A DNA stretch of 7,754 bases from Bacteroidota bacterium (lineage in GTDB: Bacteria; Bacteroidota; Bacteroidia; Bacteroidales; JAADJA01), in NCBI GenBank assembly GCA_024278155.1, contig JAJRTT010000342.1:1-7754 (forward strand). The letters run 5' to 3'. A program made the translations under genes and the position numbers. This document shows, piece by piece, positions 1 to 6,437 of this stretch. The notes below the pieces were generated by a model. It was not told where the DNA came from. It saw nothing but the letters and a program-made list of their open reading frames with translations, and searched no databases. Within the stretch, counting starts at the first letter, position 1, and each line of letters begins with the position of its first letter.

Positions 1-3000
1 TCCTGTTTTGACTTTCAGTTCACGGATGCTTCCACGGCAACCATAGGCACGATCAACGACTGGAGCTGGGATTTTGGGGACGGCAACAGCTCCACCTTGC
101 AAAGCCCAGTGCACACCTATGCGGGAGACGGTACTTATCCAGTTACGCTCACGGTGACCACCGATAATTTTGATTCCGATACCTATACGCAAGATGTCTA
201 TATCACGACACCCGTGGCCGTTTTTACCTACAATCAATTTTGCGATTCACTTGAATTTATTGATGTTTCCACACCCATTGGTGAAATAACAGCATGGAGT
301 TGGGATTTCGGGGATGGGGCTTCTTCCACAATCCAAAATGCAACCCACACCTATTCGGCGCCCGGGGACTATTTGGTTTCCCTCACCGTTACCCATAATA
401 CCGGTTGTATAAGTATTGCCGCAACACAAACCATCAGTATTGCCCCGATAGCAATGTTCAGCTTTAATCAAAACTGTGATTTTTTCACCTTTAATGATGA
501 ATCAACGCCTTTGGGCGATATAACGGACTGGAGTTGGGATTTTGGCGATGGTGGTTCTTCCATCGATCAAAACCCGACTTATACATATCCCATACCCGGT
601 GATTACACTATTTCCCTCGTTGTCACCAATAGTACAGGCTGTACCGATTCCACCGCTCAACAAGTCAGTATTGCCCCGACAGCGGCCTTCAGCTATGCAC
701 AAGCTTGCAGTGTTTTTGACTTCACTGATGAATCAACACCTCCCGGTGAAATTACGGCTTATGATTGGGATTTTGGTGATGGGGTTGGGTTTTCAAATCT
801 TCAAAACCCAACTTATGATTATCCAAATACAGGGGCTTATACCGTCACACTTACGGTTACGCATACTTCGGGGTGTTTGGATATCACGGCCCAGGATATT
901 TTGATTTCGAAACCGGATGCTGATTTTACCTTCGTGCAGTTTTGTGATTCATTGGAATTTACCGATGCATCAACATCTTCGGCAGGAATTGAATTCTGGA
1001 ATTGGGACTTTGGTGATGGAAATACTTCCACAGACCAAAACCCGACCCATACCTATGCAGTGCCAGGGGATTATACAATTTCACTTTCGATTACCGATTC
1101 GCTGGGTTGCAGTCACAGTAAACAGGAATTCATCAATACCTATCCAACGGAAGTTGGTTTTGAATACGATCTGGGATGTTTAAACCAGGTTTCAACATTT
1201 ATTGACACTTCAACCACAAATATCATATCCGGGTCCTGGAACATTGACGGTATCACATTCCCCTATCAACCTTCAATCCAATATACATTTGCCACATCGG
1301 GTATGCATACGGTAATCCTTAGTGTAACAAACGATATTAATTGTTCGGGCATCCATCAGGAAGACATTGAAATTTTTGTCCCTCCCATTGCTGCCTTCAG
1401 CGCACAATTGTTTTGTGCGTTGGATACAACGGTTTTCCTGAACGAAACAGATACACAGAATGTAGAGGTACAATCCTGGCTCTGGGACTTTAACGACCCG
1501 AGCAGCCCAGACCCGACTTCCGGTTTGTATGAGCCCAATCACTCATTTACGAATCCCGGGCCCTATGACGTAAAACTTATTGTTGAAAATGTTTATGGAT
1601 GTATCGATTCAATAATCCAAACCGTTTTCATCGATTCCCTGCCCGAACCCGCATTTACTTATGTGGAATACGCTTCCGAAGGTCAGTTGGCCACCTTTAT
1701 TGATGAATCCCAGGCACACGGTTCCTTTATAATCAACAAATATTGGGATTGGGGGGATGGCTCAGCGCCCGGCATCAACGTGAACCCCGTCACGCACGTT
1801 TACGATCCGGGCGGGGCATATCAACTTTGCCTTGGGGTTACGGATTTAAATGGCTGTACGGATACAATTTGTAAAGAAATAGTAATAGCAAAAAAACCAC
1901 TTGCGGATTTCACCTATACAGCAGGTGGGATAACGGCCTATTTTGTAGATGCAACCACAATCGACACATTGACCGGGGCCAAAGAATGGTTATGGACATT
2001 TGGGGACGACCTTGGGACATCCATTGAAGCCAACCCATCATTTATTTTCCCGGCTGAAGGGTTTTACGATGTCAATATCATGGTCACCGACTCCCTCGAT
2101 GCGGTACACGACACGACAAAGAACATTTATGTCGGAAACGCCCTGATTGCCGATTATATTACCGATGAAGATATTTGTTACGGCGATACCAGTGTGATCT
2201 TCGACAATTCTTACAGCCCTGTTGGGGACACTATCCTAAGCTGGCATTGGAATTTTGGCGATGGGCATGACACCACTTACTATGAAAAAACAAGCGTCCT
2301 GAAACACTTTTATGAAATTGGTGAATATCCGCTTCAACTGATCATCACGGCAATTCACAATGGATCGGATGCAATTGATTCGATTAACCGGGATATTTTT
2401 GTCCACCCCAACCCCATTGCCTTTTTTGACAGTGTTGGGGTTTGCAAAGGGGACCAGGCCCACTTCTTTGATCTTTCCGACAGTTTTGGCGACACCCTTA
2501 CAAATTGGGTGTGGCAATTTGGAGATGGCAGTATTAGCACACAGCAAGACCCCATTCATTTGTATGCCGATACGGGATCCTATGCGGTCAGCCTTGTTGT
2601 TACCACTGAATTTGGTTGCAGGGATACAATTACACGGACATCACATGTGACTTATGCACCTGAGGTTACCTTTACCGTTGAGAATGCCTGTATCGATTCA
2701 CCGGCCAAGTTTGTGCCTCTATATAGTTCGGGGACTTATGTTACCGATTGGCTATGGGATTTTGGCGACCCAAACAATGACACCACTTCAACGGAAGAAT
2801 CGCCCACACATATTTATACTTATTTTACTCTCTATGACGTATCGGTTACCGCCGCCTCCTTTGGTTGCCCAAAAACCACGGACAAAACAATTTTAATATA
2901 TCCTATCCCCTATTCTGATTTTGATATGACACCGAACTATGGGGGCTCGCAGGGAAAGGTGATGTTTGAGAACGGCTCTATCTATGCAGGAAATTATTTA

Positions 3001-3468
3001 TGGGATTTTGGCAATGGACAGACTTCGAGTGTTGAAAACCCAATTGAGGTTTACGAAGACGATAGCACGTACCTGATCACGCTCATTTCCTATAATGAAT
3101 ACGGGTGCTCCGATACCAGCCGGATGGAATATTCTTTGTTTTTCAAAGGATTGTATTTCCCAACGGCCTTTTCGCCCAATAACCCAAACCAAGAGGTAAG
3201 CCTTTTTACGCCCAAAGGGGTGAACCTGGCAAAATACCATGTCCAGGTATTTGATATGCGCGGGAACCAGGTCTGGGAATCCGAAGCCATTGACGGTACC
3301 GGCAGGCCCACCGAAAGCTGGGACGGTTACTATGAAGGACGGTTGATGCCCCAAGGGCTATACTTATGGCGGGCCACCGCTACCTTTACCGATGGGTCGG
3401 TATGGCAGGGGACAACACTTCAAAACGAAGAGCCCCAATTACAGGGGACGGTCACGCTTATCAGGTAA
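1..3468 (+). CDS. Multi-PKD-domain surface/secreted protein with T9SS type B C-terminal sorting domain (5'-partial)
   Basis: The reading frame is open from base 1, so the start codon and signal peptide lie upstream; 1155 codons are visible. The protein is a tandem array of about 13 PKD (immunoglobulin-like beta-sandwich) domains. Their W-D-F-G-D-G signatures or degenerate versions begin near bases 67, 301, 535, 766, 1003, 1237 (degenerate), 1483, 1744, 1993, 2248, 2512, 2755 and 3001. Typical units also carry NPTHTY, PGDY and GC motifs. Many units have one Cys near the start (for example QFCDSLEF) and one near the end (for example NTGC), which may form a disulfide. The last ~105 residues match the gliding-motility-associated C-terminal domain (CHU_C/TIGR04131 type), with FPTAFSPNN, VQVFDMRGNQVWE, ESWDG, GLYLWRA and terminal GTVTLIR. 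In this family that domain directs export through the type IX secretion system and is usually removed or attached at the surface. PKD arrays commonly serve as spacers or in adhesion and glycan binding; no catalytic domain is visible in this portion, so the specific role is unknown. It ends in TAA. Confidence 0.93.
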   Translation, partial: SCFDFQFTDASTATIGTINDWSWDFGDGNSSTLQSPVHTYAGDGTYPVTLTVTTDNFDSDTYTQDVYITTPVAVFTYNQFCDSLEFIDVSTPIGEITAWSWDFGDGASSTIQNATHTYSAPGDYLVSLTVTHNTGCISIAATQTISIAPIAMFSFNQNCDFFTFNDESTPLGDITDWSWDFGDGGSSIDQNPTYTYPIPGDYTISLVVTNSTGCTDSTAQQVSIAPTAAFSYAQACSVFDFTDESTPPGEITAYDWDFGDGVGFSNLQNPTYDYPNTGAYTVTLTVTHTSGCLDITAQDILISKPDADFTFVQFCDSLEFTDASTSSAGIEFWNWDFGDGNTSTDQNPTHTYAVPGDYTISLSITDSLGCSHSKQEFINTYPTEVGFEYDLGCLNQVSTFIDTSTTNIISGSWNIDGITFPYQPSIQYTFATSGMHTVILSVTNDINCSGIHQEDIEIFVPPIAAFSAQLFCALDTTVFLNETDTQNVEVQSWLWDFNDPSSPDPTSGLYEPNHSFTNPGPYDVKLIVENVYGCIDSIIQTVFIDSLPEPAFTYVEYASEGQLATFIDESQAHGSFIINKYWDWGDGSAPGINVNPVTHVYDPGGAYQLCLGVTDLNGCTDTICKEIVIAKKPLADFTYTAGGITAYFVDATTIDTLTGAKEWLWTFGDDLGTSIEANPSFIFPAEGFYDVNIMVTDSLDAVHDTTKNIYVGNALIADYITDEDICYGDTSVIFDNSYSPVGDTILSWHWNFGDGHDTTYYEKTSVLKHFYEIGEYPLQLIITAIHNGSDAIDSINRDIFVHPNPIAFFDSVGVCKGDQAHFFDLSDSFGDTLTNWVWQFGDGSISTQQDPIHLYADTGSYAVSLVVTTEFGCRDTITRTSHVTYAPEVTFTVENACIDSPAKFVPLYSSGTYVTDWLWDFGDPNNDTTSTEESPTHIYTYFTLYDVSVTAASFGCPKTTDKTILIYPIPYSDFDMTPNYGGSQGKVMFENGSIYAGNYLWDFGNGQTSSVENPIEVYEDDSTYLITLISYNEYGCSDTSRMEYSLFFKGLYFPTAFSPNNPNQEVSLFTPKGVNLAKYHVQVFDMRGNQVWESEAIDGTGRPTESWDGYYEGRLMPQGLYLWRATATFTDGSVWQGTTLQNEEPQLQGTVTLIR
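67..1092 (+). repeat. In-gene tandem repeats of ~234 bp encoding the most similar PKD units
   Basis: The first five WDFGDG motifs are spaced 234, 234, 231 and 237 bases apart and are clearly related at the DNA level. The 18-mer cagtattgccccgatagc at 435 recurs with one mismatch at 666. The run starting at 564 (gatcaaaacccgacttatac) recurs with few changes at 1033. QFCDSLEF is encoded at both ends of this block. Downstream units are longer (243-264 bases apart) and more diverged. This is a coding repeat, not an intergenic one. Confidence 0.8.
3148..3465 (+). other. Type IX secretion type B C-terminal sorting domain (within the PKD protein)
   Basis: This segment follows the last PKD domain and has the hallmarks of the gliding-motility-associated C-terminal domain: FPTAFSPNNPNQ at its start, a VFDMRGNQVWES strand with the usual VFDRWGxxVFE-like shape, an SWDGYYEG turn, PQGLYLWRA, and the terminal strand GTVTLIR ending three bases before the stop. 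In Bacteroidota this domain is recognised by the T9SS outer-membrane machinery. It implies that the missing N-terminus carries a Sec signal peptide. Confidence 0.9.
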
Positions 3469-3587
3469 TCCCAAGCTGAATAAATCAGAATGAACAAAAC
3501 TCAAATAAACTCCAAATTTCAAGAAAATGATTACAAAACCCGTTTTGATTTTTAATTATTTTCCATTGGGAATTATTTGATTTTTGT

Positions 3588-3621
3588 CCTGAAGCTTCGG
3601 GGTTGTGTTTTGTGTTTTTTT
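3588..3621 (+). terminator. Possible rho-independent terminator downstream of the PKD gene
   Basis: CCTGA / TTCGG can pair (3588-3592 with 3597-3601, including one T-G wobble) around the loop AGCT. The hairpin is followed by a T-rich tract with a few interrupting G residues, ending in seven T. The stem is short and sits about 120 bases after the stop codon, so support is modest. The other strand has no comparable U-tract, so it would not serve the converging decarboxylase gene. A second small hairpin, TTCC-ATTG-GGAA, lies near 3561-3572. Confidence 0.35.
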
Positions 3622-3663
3622 GCCAAACAATACACGAACATGGGATACTAACAAAAGAGGGTA

Positions 3664-4632
3664 TCAATTTGAGATCGGCCTATCAGCGATCCTTTCCCCC
3701 ATTTTCACTTCCGTTTCCAAATGGTTTTGGGTATTTTCCAAAAGGTCTTCGTCGATATGGACTTTCCCATTTTCGAAAAGCAGGACAACCGTGGAGCCCC
3801 CAAATTTAAAATATCCCTTCTCCTCCCCTTTTATTGCCTGTGTTCCATTATATGTCTGCACGATGCTGCCGACCATGGTGGCCCCCACTTCGGCCATGAC
3901 CACATCACCAAACCGCTTTGTTGAAACCAGGACATACTCCCGCTTGTTTTCACAAAATATCTCAATTATTTTCCGCAAAGCAATTGGGTTGACCGAATAA
4001 TAATCCCCATCAATAATGGTAGGAAATGAGATATTGCCGTCCACGGGAAAATGGAACCGGTGGTAATCCACGGGGCAAAGCCTTAAAACCACAAGGCCCC
4101 CGTGCAAATATTTTTGTGCCAAAATACTGTCGGCAAGAAACCGGGGCACATTGAACTTTGAGCCTTTCACGATAAAATCCTCCTTGCCCACATCGGCATA
4201 AGCCATGATTTTCCCATCCCCGGGAGAGACCAAAACGTTTGGATCCATGTTGACAGGCCTTGCCCCGGGCTTCAGCTTTCTCGTAAAAAAATCATTGAAG
4301 GAAGCAAATTCGGTTTTTTGGGCAATGCCCAGGTCAATTCCATATTCCTCAACAAACCCCGGGATTTTTTCTGCCGACCTTTCCTCGTCCATCATCCCGC
4401 CATACCAGGAAGAAATGAACTTGCGCTTCACCATTGCCCATAGGCTGATTTCGCCAACAGGGTTGTTGTACAGCCAGACCAGCCACTTTTCACCGGCCAC
4501 TTTCTCGGTTTTTATTTCCCCACTCGAACGTTCAATATATTGGATCGGGGCATTTTCACCTGATGGGTAAAGGGCCAACCCGAAAAATATCACAACAAGT
4601 GAAATTACTATGTGGCGTTTTTTTATTTTCAC
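3664..4632 (-). CDS. psd: Phosphatidylserine decarboxylase proenzyme, long membrane-anchored form
   Basis: This enzyme decarboxylates phosphatidylserine to phosphatidylethanolamine at the inner membrane, the last step of PE synthesis. The proenzyme cleaves itself to form a pyruvoyl prosthetic group. Residues 8-22 form a hydrophobic membrane segment. FNDFFTRKLKPGARPV (about 112-127) is a conserved block of the longer psd subfamily. SPGDG carries the expected catalytic Asp139, and CPVDYHRFHFPVDG holds the conserved His191 and His194. FGGST near the C-terminus (278-281) is the self-cleavage site, with cleavage expected between Gly279 and Ser280 and Ser280 becoming the pyruvoyl. At 322 residues it is longer than the ~220-residue psd common in Bacteroidota and closer to the ~300-residue type of Clostridium and Chlamydia. 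The start is GTG: an in-frame TAA lies four codons upstream and the next in-frame Met is residue 67, past the membrane segment. No partner genes such as pssA are adjacent, and the gene converges on the PKD gene. Confidence 0.92.
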   Translation of the reverse strand: MKIKKRHIVISLVVIFFGLALYPSGENAPIQYIERSSGEIKTEKVAGEKWLVWLYNNPVGEISLWAMVKRKFISSWYGGMMDEERSAEKIPGFVEEYGIDLGIAQKTEFASFNDFFTRKLKPGARPVNMDPNVLVSPGDGKIMAYADVGKEDFIVKGSKFNVPRFLADSILAQKYLHGGLVVLRLCPVDYHRFHFPVDGNISFPTIIDGDYYSVNPIALRKIIEIFCENKREYVLVSTKRFGDVVMAEVGATMVGSIVQTYNGTQAIKGEEKGYFKFGGSTVVLLFENGKVHIDEDLLENTQNHLETEVKMGERIADRPISN

Positions 4633-4804
4633 AATGTAAAATTAACAATAATAATATCCTTTTGAACAATGGAGGGGATTTTATTGTACCATTCAAACTG
4701 CTTTTCAAGAAATGAAACCGCCATGATTTGGCATTAAACGCACACCTGAATGCAGCAGCATTACGATGGGCAGGCCAGGGGAATGATTATAACAAGGCCG
4801 ATAA
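4633..4804. other. Non-coding or degraded spacer between psd and the DUF1697 remnant
   Basis: No intact gene is recognised here. In one plus-strand frame a TTG at 4728 opens a run of about 119 codons that includes a hydrophobic stretch (ALIVIGTLAAIF). That run then overlaps the DUF1697-like sequence in the wrong frame and resembles no family I know. The DUF1697 frame itself is closed by stops at 4790 and 4802. The psd promoter should lie in this stretch. The nearest match to the Bacteroidota -7 element is TAATTTTA on the minus strand (4637-4644), which lacks the final G. Confidence 0.4.
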
Positions 4805-5173
4805 GGCGCTAATTGTTATTGGTACATTAGCGGCGATATTCATGCGAAACGGGCTATTGGGAAAATCAAAACAGACAACCCATTCAATAAAAACCAAGAC
4901 ATTGACCCTGCAAAACTATCCGTTGTTTTTTTGTCGAACAAACCGGATATGGAACTCATTATGGGATTATCGGCATTCAGGGGCCCTAATGATACATTTG
5001 AAATCAAAGGGGGGGAAATCTATTTACATTGCCCCAATGGGTTTGGGCGCACCAAATTCTCCATTAACTTTTTTGAAAGAAAACTGAAGGTAAACTGTAC
5101 TGCACGAAACTCAAAAACCCTTACCAGGCTAATTGAGATTGGGGAAAAGCCAGCAGTAAACAAGGGGTGCTGA
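4805..5173 (+). pseudogene. DUF1697-family protein remnant, 5'-truncated
   Basis: The frame from 4805 to the TGA at 5171-5173 encodes the C-terminal half of a DUF1697 (PF08002-like) protein. It shows a DNPF motif followed by DPAKLSVVFLSNKP, then IYLHCPNGFGRTK, FFERKLKV and TARNSKTLTRLIEI, all in the order typical of that family. Family members are usually about 175-185 residues and begin with a conserved RGINVGG / TYIQSGNV region. That N-terminal half is not found in any plus-strand frame of 4633-4804, and the frame has no ATG before the conserved part; two stops close it at 4790 and 4802. The first in-frame start-like codon is TTG at 4931, which would leave only ~80 residues. A YISGDI string near 4823 faintly recalls TYIQSGN and might mark an internal deletion, but this is weak. 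The function of intact DUF1697 proteins is not known to me. Confidence 0.68.
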
Positions 5174-5197
5174 CCAGAAACAGAGGGCAAGGGGCAG

Positions 5198-5233
5198 GAC
5201 CCAGCATTTAGCATCCAGTTCCCGGCACCCAGC
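5198..5233. repeat. Short imperfect C/A-rich repeat beside the porin stop codon
   Basis: The stretch contains repeated variants of the words ccagc, cagcat and gcaccc (acccagcattt, agcatccagtt, cccggcacccagc). It ends directly at the stop codon of the minus-strand porin gene. It looks like a simple-sequence or degraded intergenic repeat rather than coding DNA. It could form weak structure in the porin mRNA tail, but no convincing terminator with a U-tract is seen. Confidence 0.4.
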
Positions 5234-6265
5234 CTAAAACTTCAAGCCAAAACTCGCATAAACAAATGGGAGCGATTCAACGGAATAATACCGGAAATTA
5301 ATAGATGTGGTAAAGGTTTTCACCGGTTCATATTGAAAGCCCACAATGTAATAATCAACATACTTGTTCTCAGTGGCCAAAACCCTGTAGAGATGATCGA
5401 AACGCCCAAGGAAAACAATTTTCCCGTTGAGTGTCCACGAACCATAAACCGAAATCCCATGGTATTCATCCCCATGTTTAAAAGCATAATTGCCAATGTA
5501 GTTGTACTCGGCACCCAACCTGTACTTCTCGATTTTATAACCTGCGAAGGCCGATATGGTTACCTTGTCCGAAATATCAAGCCCCGTATCCGAAGCCGGC
5601 TCATAAGCAGTGTAAAGCTTCAGGGTAAGCCTTTCAACGGGGTTGAACTGGATATTATTGGAAAACAAAAACTTGCTGTTCATGTCCTGGTAACGAAAAG
5701 GGCCTTCGCCGTTCACAATGGAAAACTGGTTCAGGAATTTTTTCCCATATTGAAAGTCGAGCTGTGCGCCAAAATCGGCCGGCATCCCCATCCGAAATTT
5801 CTCCTGCATGGTGACATCCACATAGCGGAAGCCCCAAAACCTATCCTGGAAAGTAAGATATTGCGTGCTCAGCAATTGCCCAACCCGAAAAGTAAAAAAG
5901 TCATTGAACCGCCATTTGATTTCGGCCATTTTTAAATAGGACGTGTATTTGCTTCCCTCGAAATAAAAAAAATCGGGCTTGTTCCCGGCCGAATCCGCTT
6001 CCCCGTAAAAATGCGTTGTCCGTGTAACATCGTACATAATGATCCCGCTCAACTCATCAGAGAAAGTATGTTTGTAGCCAATGATCCCCTGGTTGAACCG
6101 AAATGAGGCCCGTGGCTTGAAAGTGTCTTTCATGCCATATTGGAAGTCGGTGAAGATTTGGGCAAAAATATAGGATTTTTCATCTTTTTCAACTTTCAAC
6201 GAAGAACTTTGGGAGAAAGCAAAAAGCGGCAACACTGCCAACAAAAAACTTATTCGTCGTGTCAT
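5234..6265 (-). CDS. Porin-like outer-membrane beta-barrel protein
   Basis: The 343-residue product begins with a Sec signal peptide (MTRRISFLLAVLPLFAFSQ, cleavage likely around residues 16-19). The rest is a run of alternating aromatic/hydrophobic strands with polar turns, and it ends in a beta-signal-like strand (YASFGLKF) with the terminal Phe expected of BAM substrates. The middle (FRVGQLLSTQ, then FGAQLDFQYG and FSIVNGEG) resembles phosphate-selective porin O/P-type proteins of Bacteroidota, in which an RxGQ strand and VVNGEG are recurring features. The family has channels for anions and other small solutes, but the substrate here cannot be read from sequence. The start is well fixed: TGA abuts the ATG in frame, and a promoter element lies 24 bases upstream. 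It is transcribed divergently from the aminotransferase gene. It could equally be annotated simply as an outer-membrane beta-barrel protein. Confidence 0.83.
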   Translation of the reverse strand: MTRRISFLLAVLPLFAFSQSSSLKVEKDEKSYIFAQIFTDFQYGMKDTFKPRASFRFNQGIIGYKHTFSDELSGIIMYDVTRTTHFYGEADSAGNKPDFFYFEGSKYTSYLKMAEIKWRFNDFFTFRVGQLLSTQYLTFQDRFWGFRYVDVTMQEKFRMGMPADFGAQLDFQYGKKFLNQFSIVNGEGPFRYQDMNSKFLFSNNIQFNPVERLTLKLYTAYEPASDTGLDISDKVTISAFAGYKIEKYRLGAEYNYIGNYAFKHGDEYHGISVYGSWTLNGKIVFLGRFDHLYRVLATENKYVDYYIVGFQYEPVKTFTTSINFRYYSVESLPFVYASFGLKF

Positions 6266-6288
6266 TCATCTTTTTTTAAGGGTCGGGG

Positions 6289-6296
6289 CAAAATTA
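6289..6296 (-). promoter_or_regulatory. Bacteroidota-type -7 promoter element for the porin gene
   Basis: On the minus strand this reads TAATTTTG, an exact match to the Bacteroidota sigma-ABfr -7 consensus TAnnTTTG. Transcription would begin about six bases downstream, giving a leader of roughly 15-20 bases before the ATG at 6265. A clear TTG-type -33 box is not seen at the expected distance; the upstream sequence is A/T-rich. Confidence 0.55.
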
Positions 6297-6347
6297 TGTT
6301 TTTAACCGAAATATTTTAAAAAACACAGGAAAATCTTTCAAAATAAC

Positions 6348-6355
6348 TATCTTTG
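6348..6355 (+). promoter_or_regulatory. Bacteroidota-type -7 promoter element for the aminotransferase gene
   Basis: TATCTTTG is an exact match to the TAnnTTTG -7 consensus. It lies 82 bases upstream of the ATG at 6438 and predicts a leader of about 75 bases. That leader is A/T-rich and contains overlapping TCATGA/TGATCA palindromes near 6405-6413. No recognisable riboswitch or attenuator fold is seen, and a strong -33 box is lacking. Confidence 0.5.
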
Positions 6356-6437
6356 AAAACAAAACTTTTCACATTGAACATTGGATAAAAAATCATCTGA
6401 AACATCATGATCAAAAAAAACCCTAAATAAATACAAA

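Noticed and set aside
67..1092. Regularly spaced repeats considered as a CRISPR-like array
   Set aside because: The repeats are coding, about 234 bases long, in one open frame and encode PKD domains; there are no short palindromic repeats with unique spacers.
2236..2559. Antisense open frames across the PKD gene, including one of 107 codons
   Set aside because: They mirror the repeated WDFGDG coding sequence (giving recurring PIAKIP-like strings) and have no independent support.
3605..4000. A 131-codon plus-strand frame starting in the convergent spacer
   Set aside because: Most of it is antisense to the conserved C-terminal half of psd, including the FGGST site, and it resembles no known protein.
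4637..4644. TAATTTTA on the minus strand as a -7 promoter for psd, implying a leaderless GTG transcript
   Set aside because: It lacks the final G of TAnnTTTG and lies only five bases before the start codon, so chance in A/T-rich DNA is as likely.
4728..5087. A 119-codon plus-strand frame starting at TTG, with a hydrophobic stretch
   Set aside because: From about 4835 onward it runs out of frame over the DUF1697-like sequence, which explains the DNA better; the earlier part matches nothing I recognise.
5333..5935. A 200-codon open frame on the plus strand opposite the porin gene
   Set aside because: It is fully antisense to a gene with a signal peptide, a beta-barrel pattern and a promoter; its translation shows no family motif, so it is a shadow frame.
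6362..6437. Possible riboswitch or attenuator in the aminotransferase leader
   Set aside because: Only short A/T-rich palindromes are present; no conserved aptamer core, leader peptide or terminator hairpin is visible.
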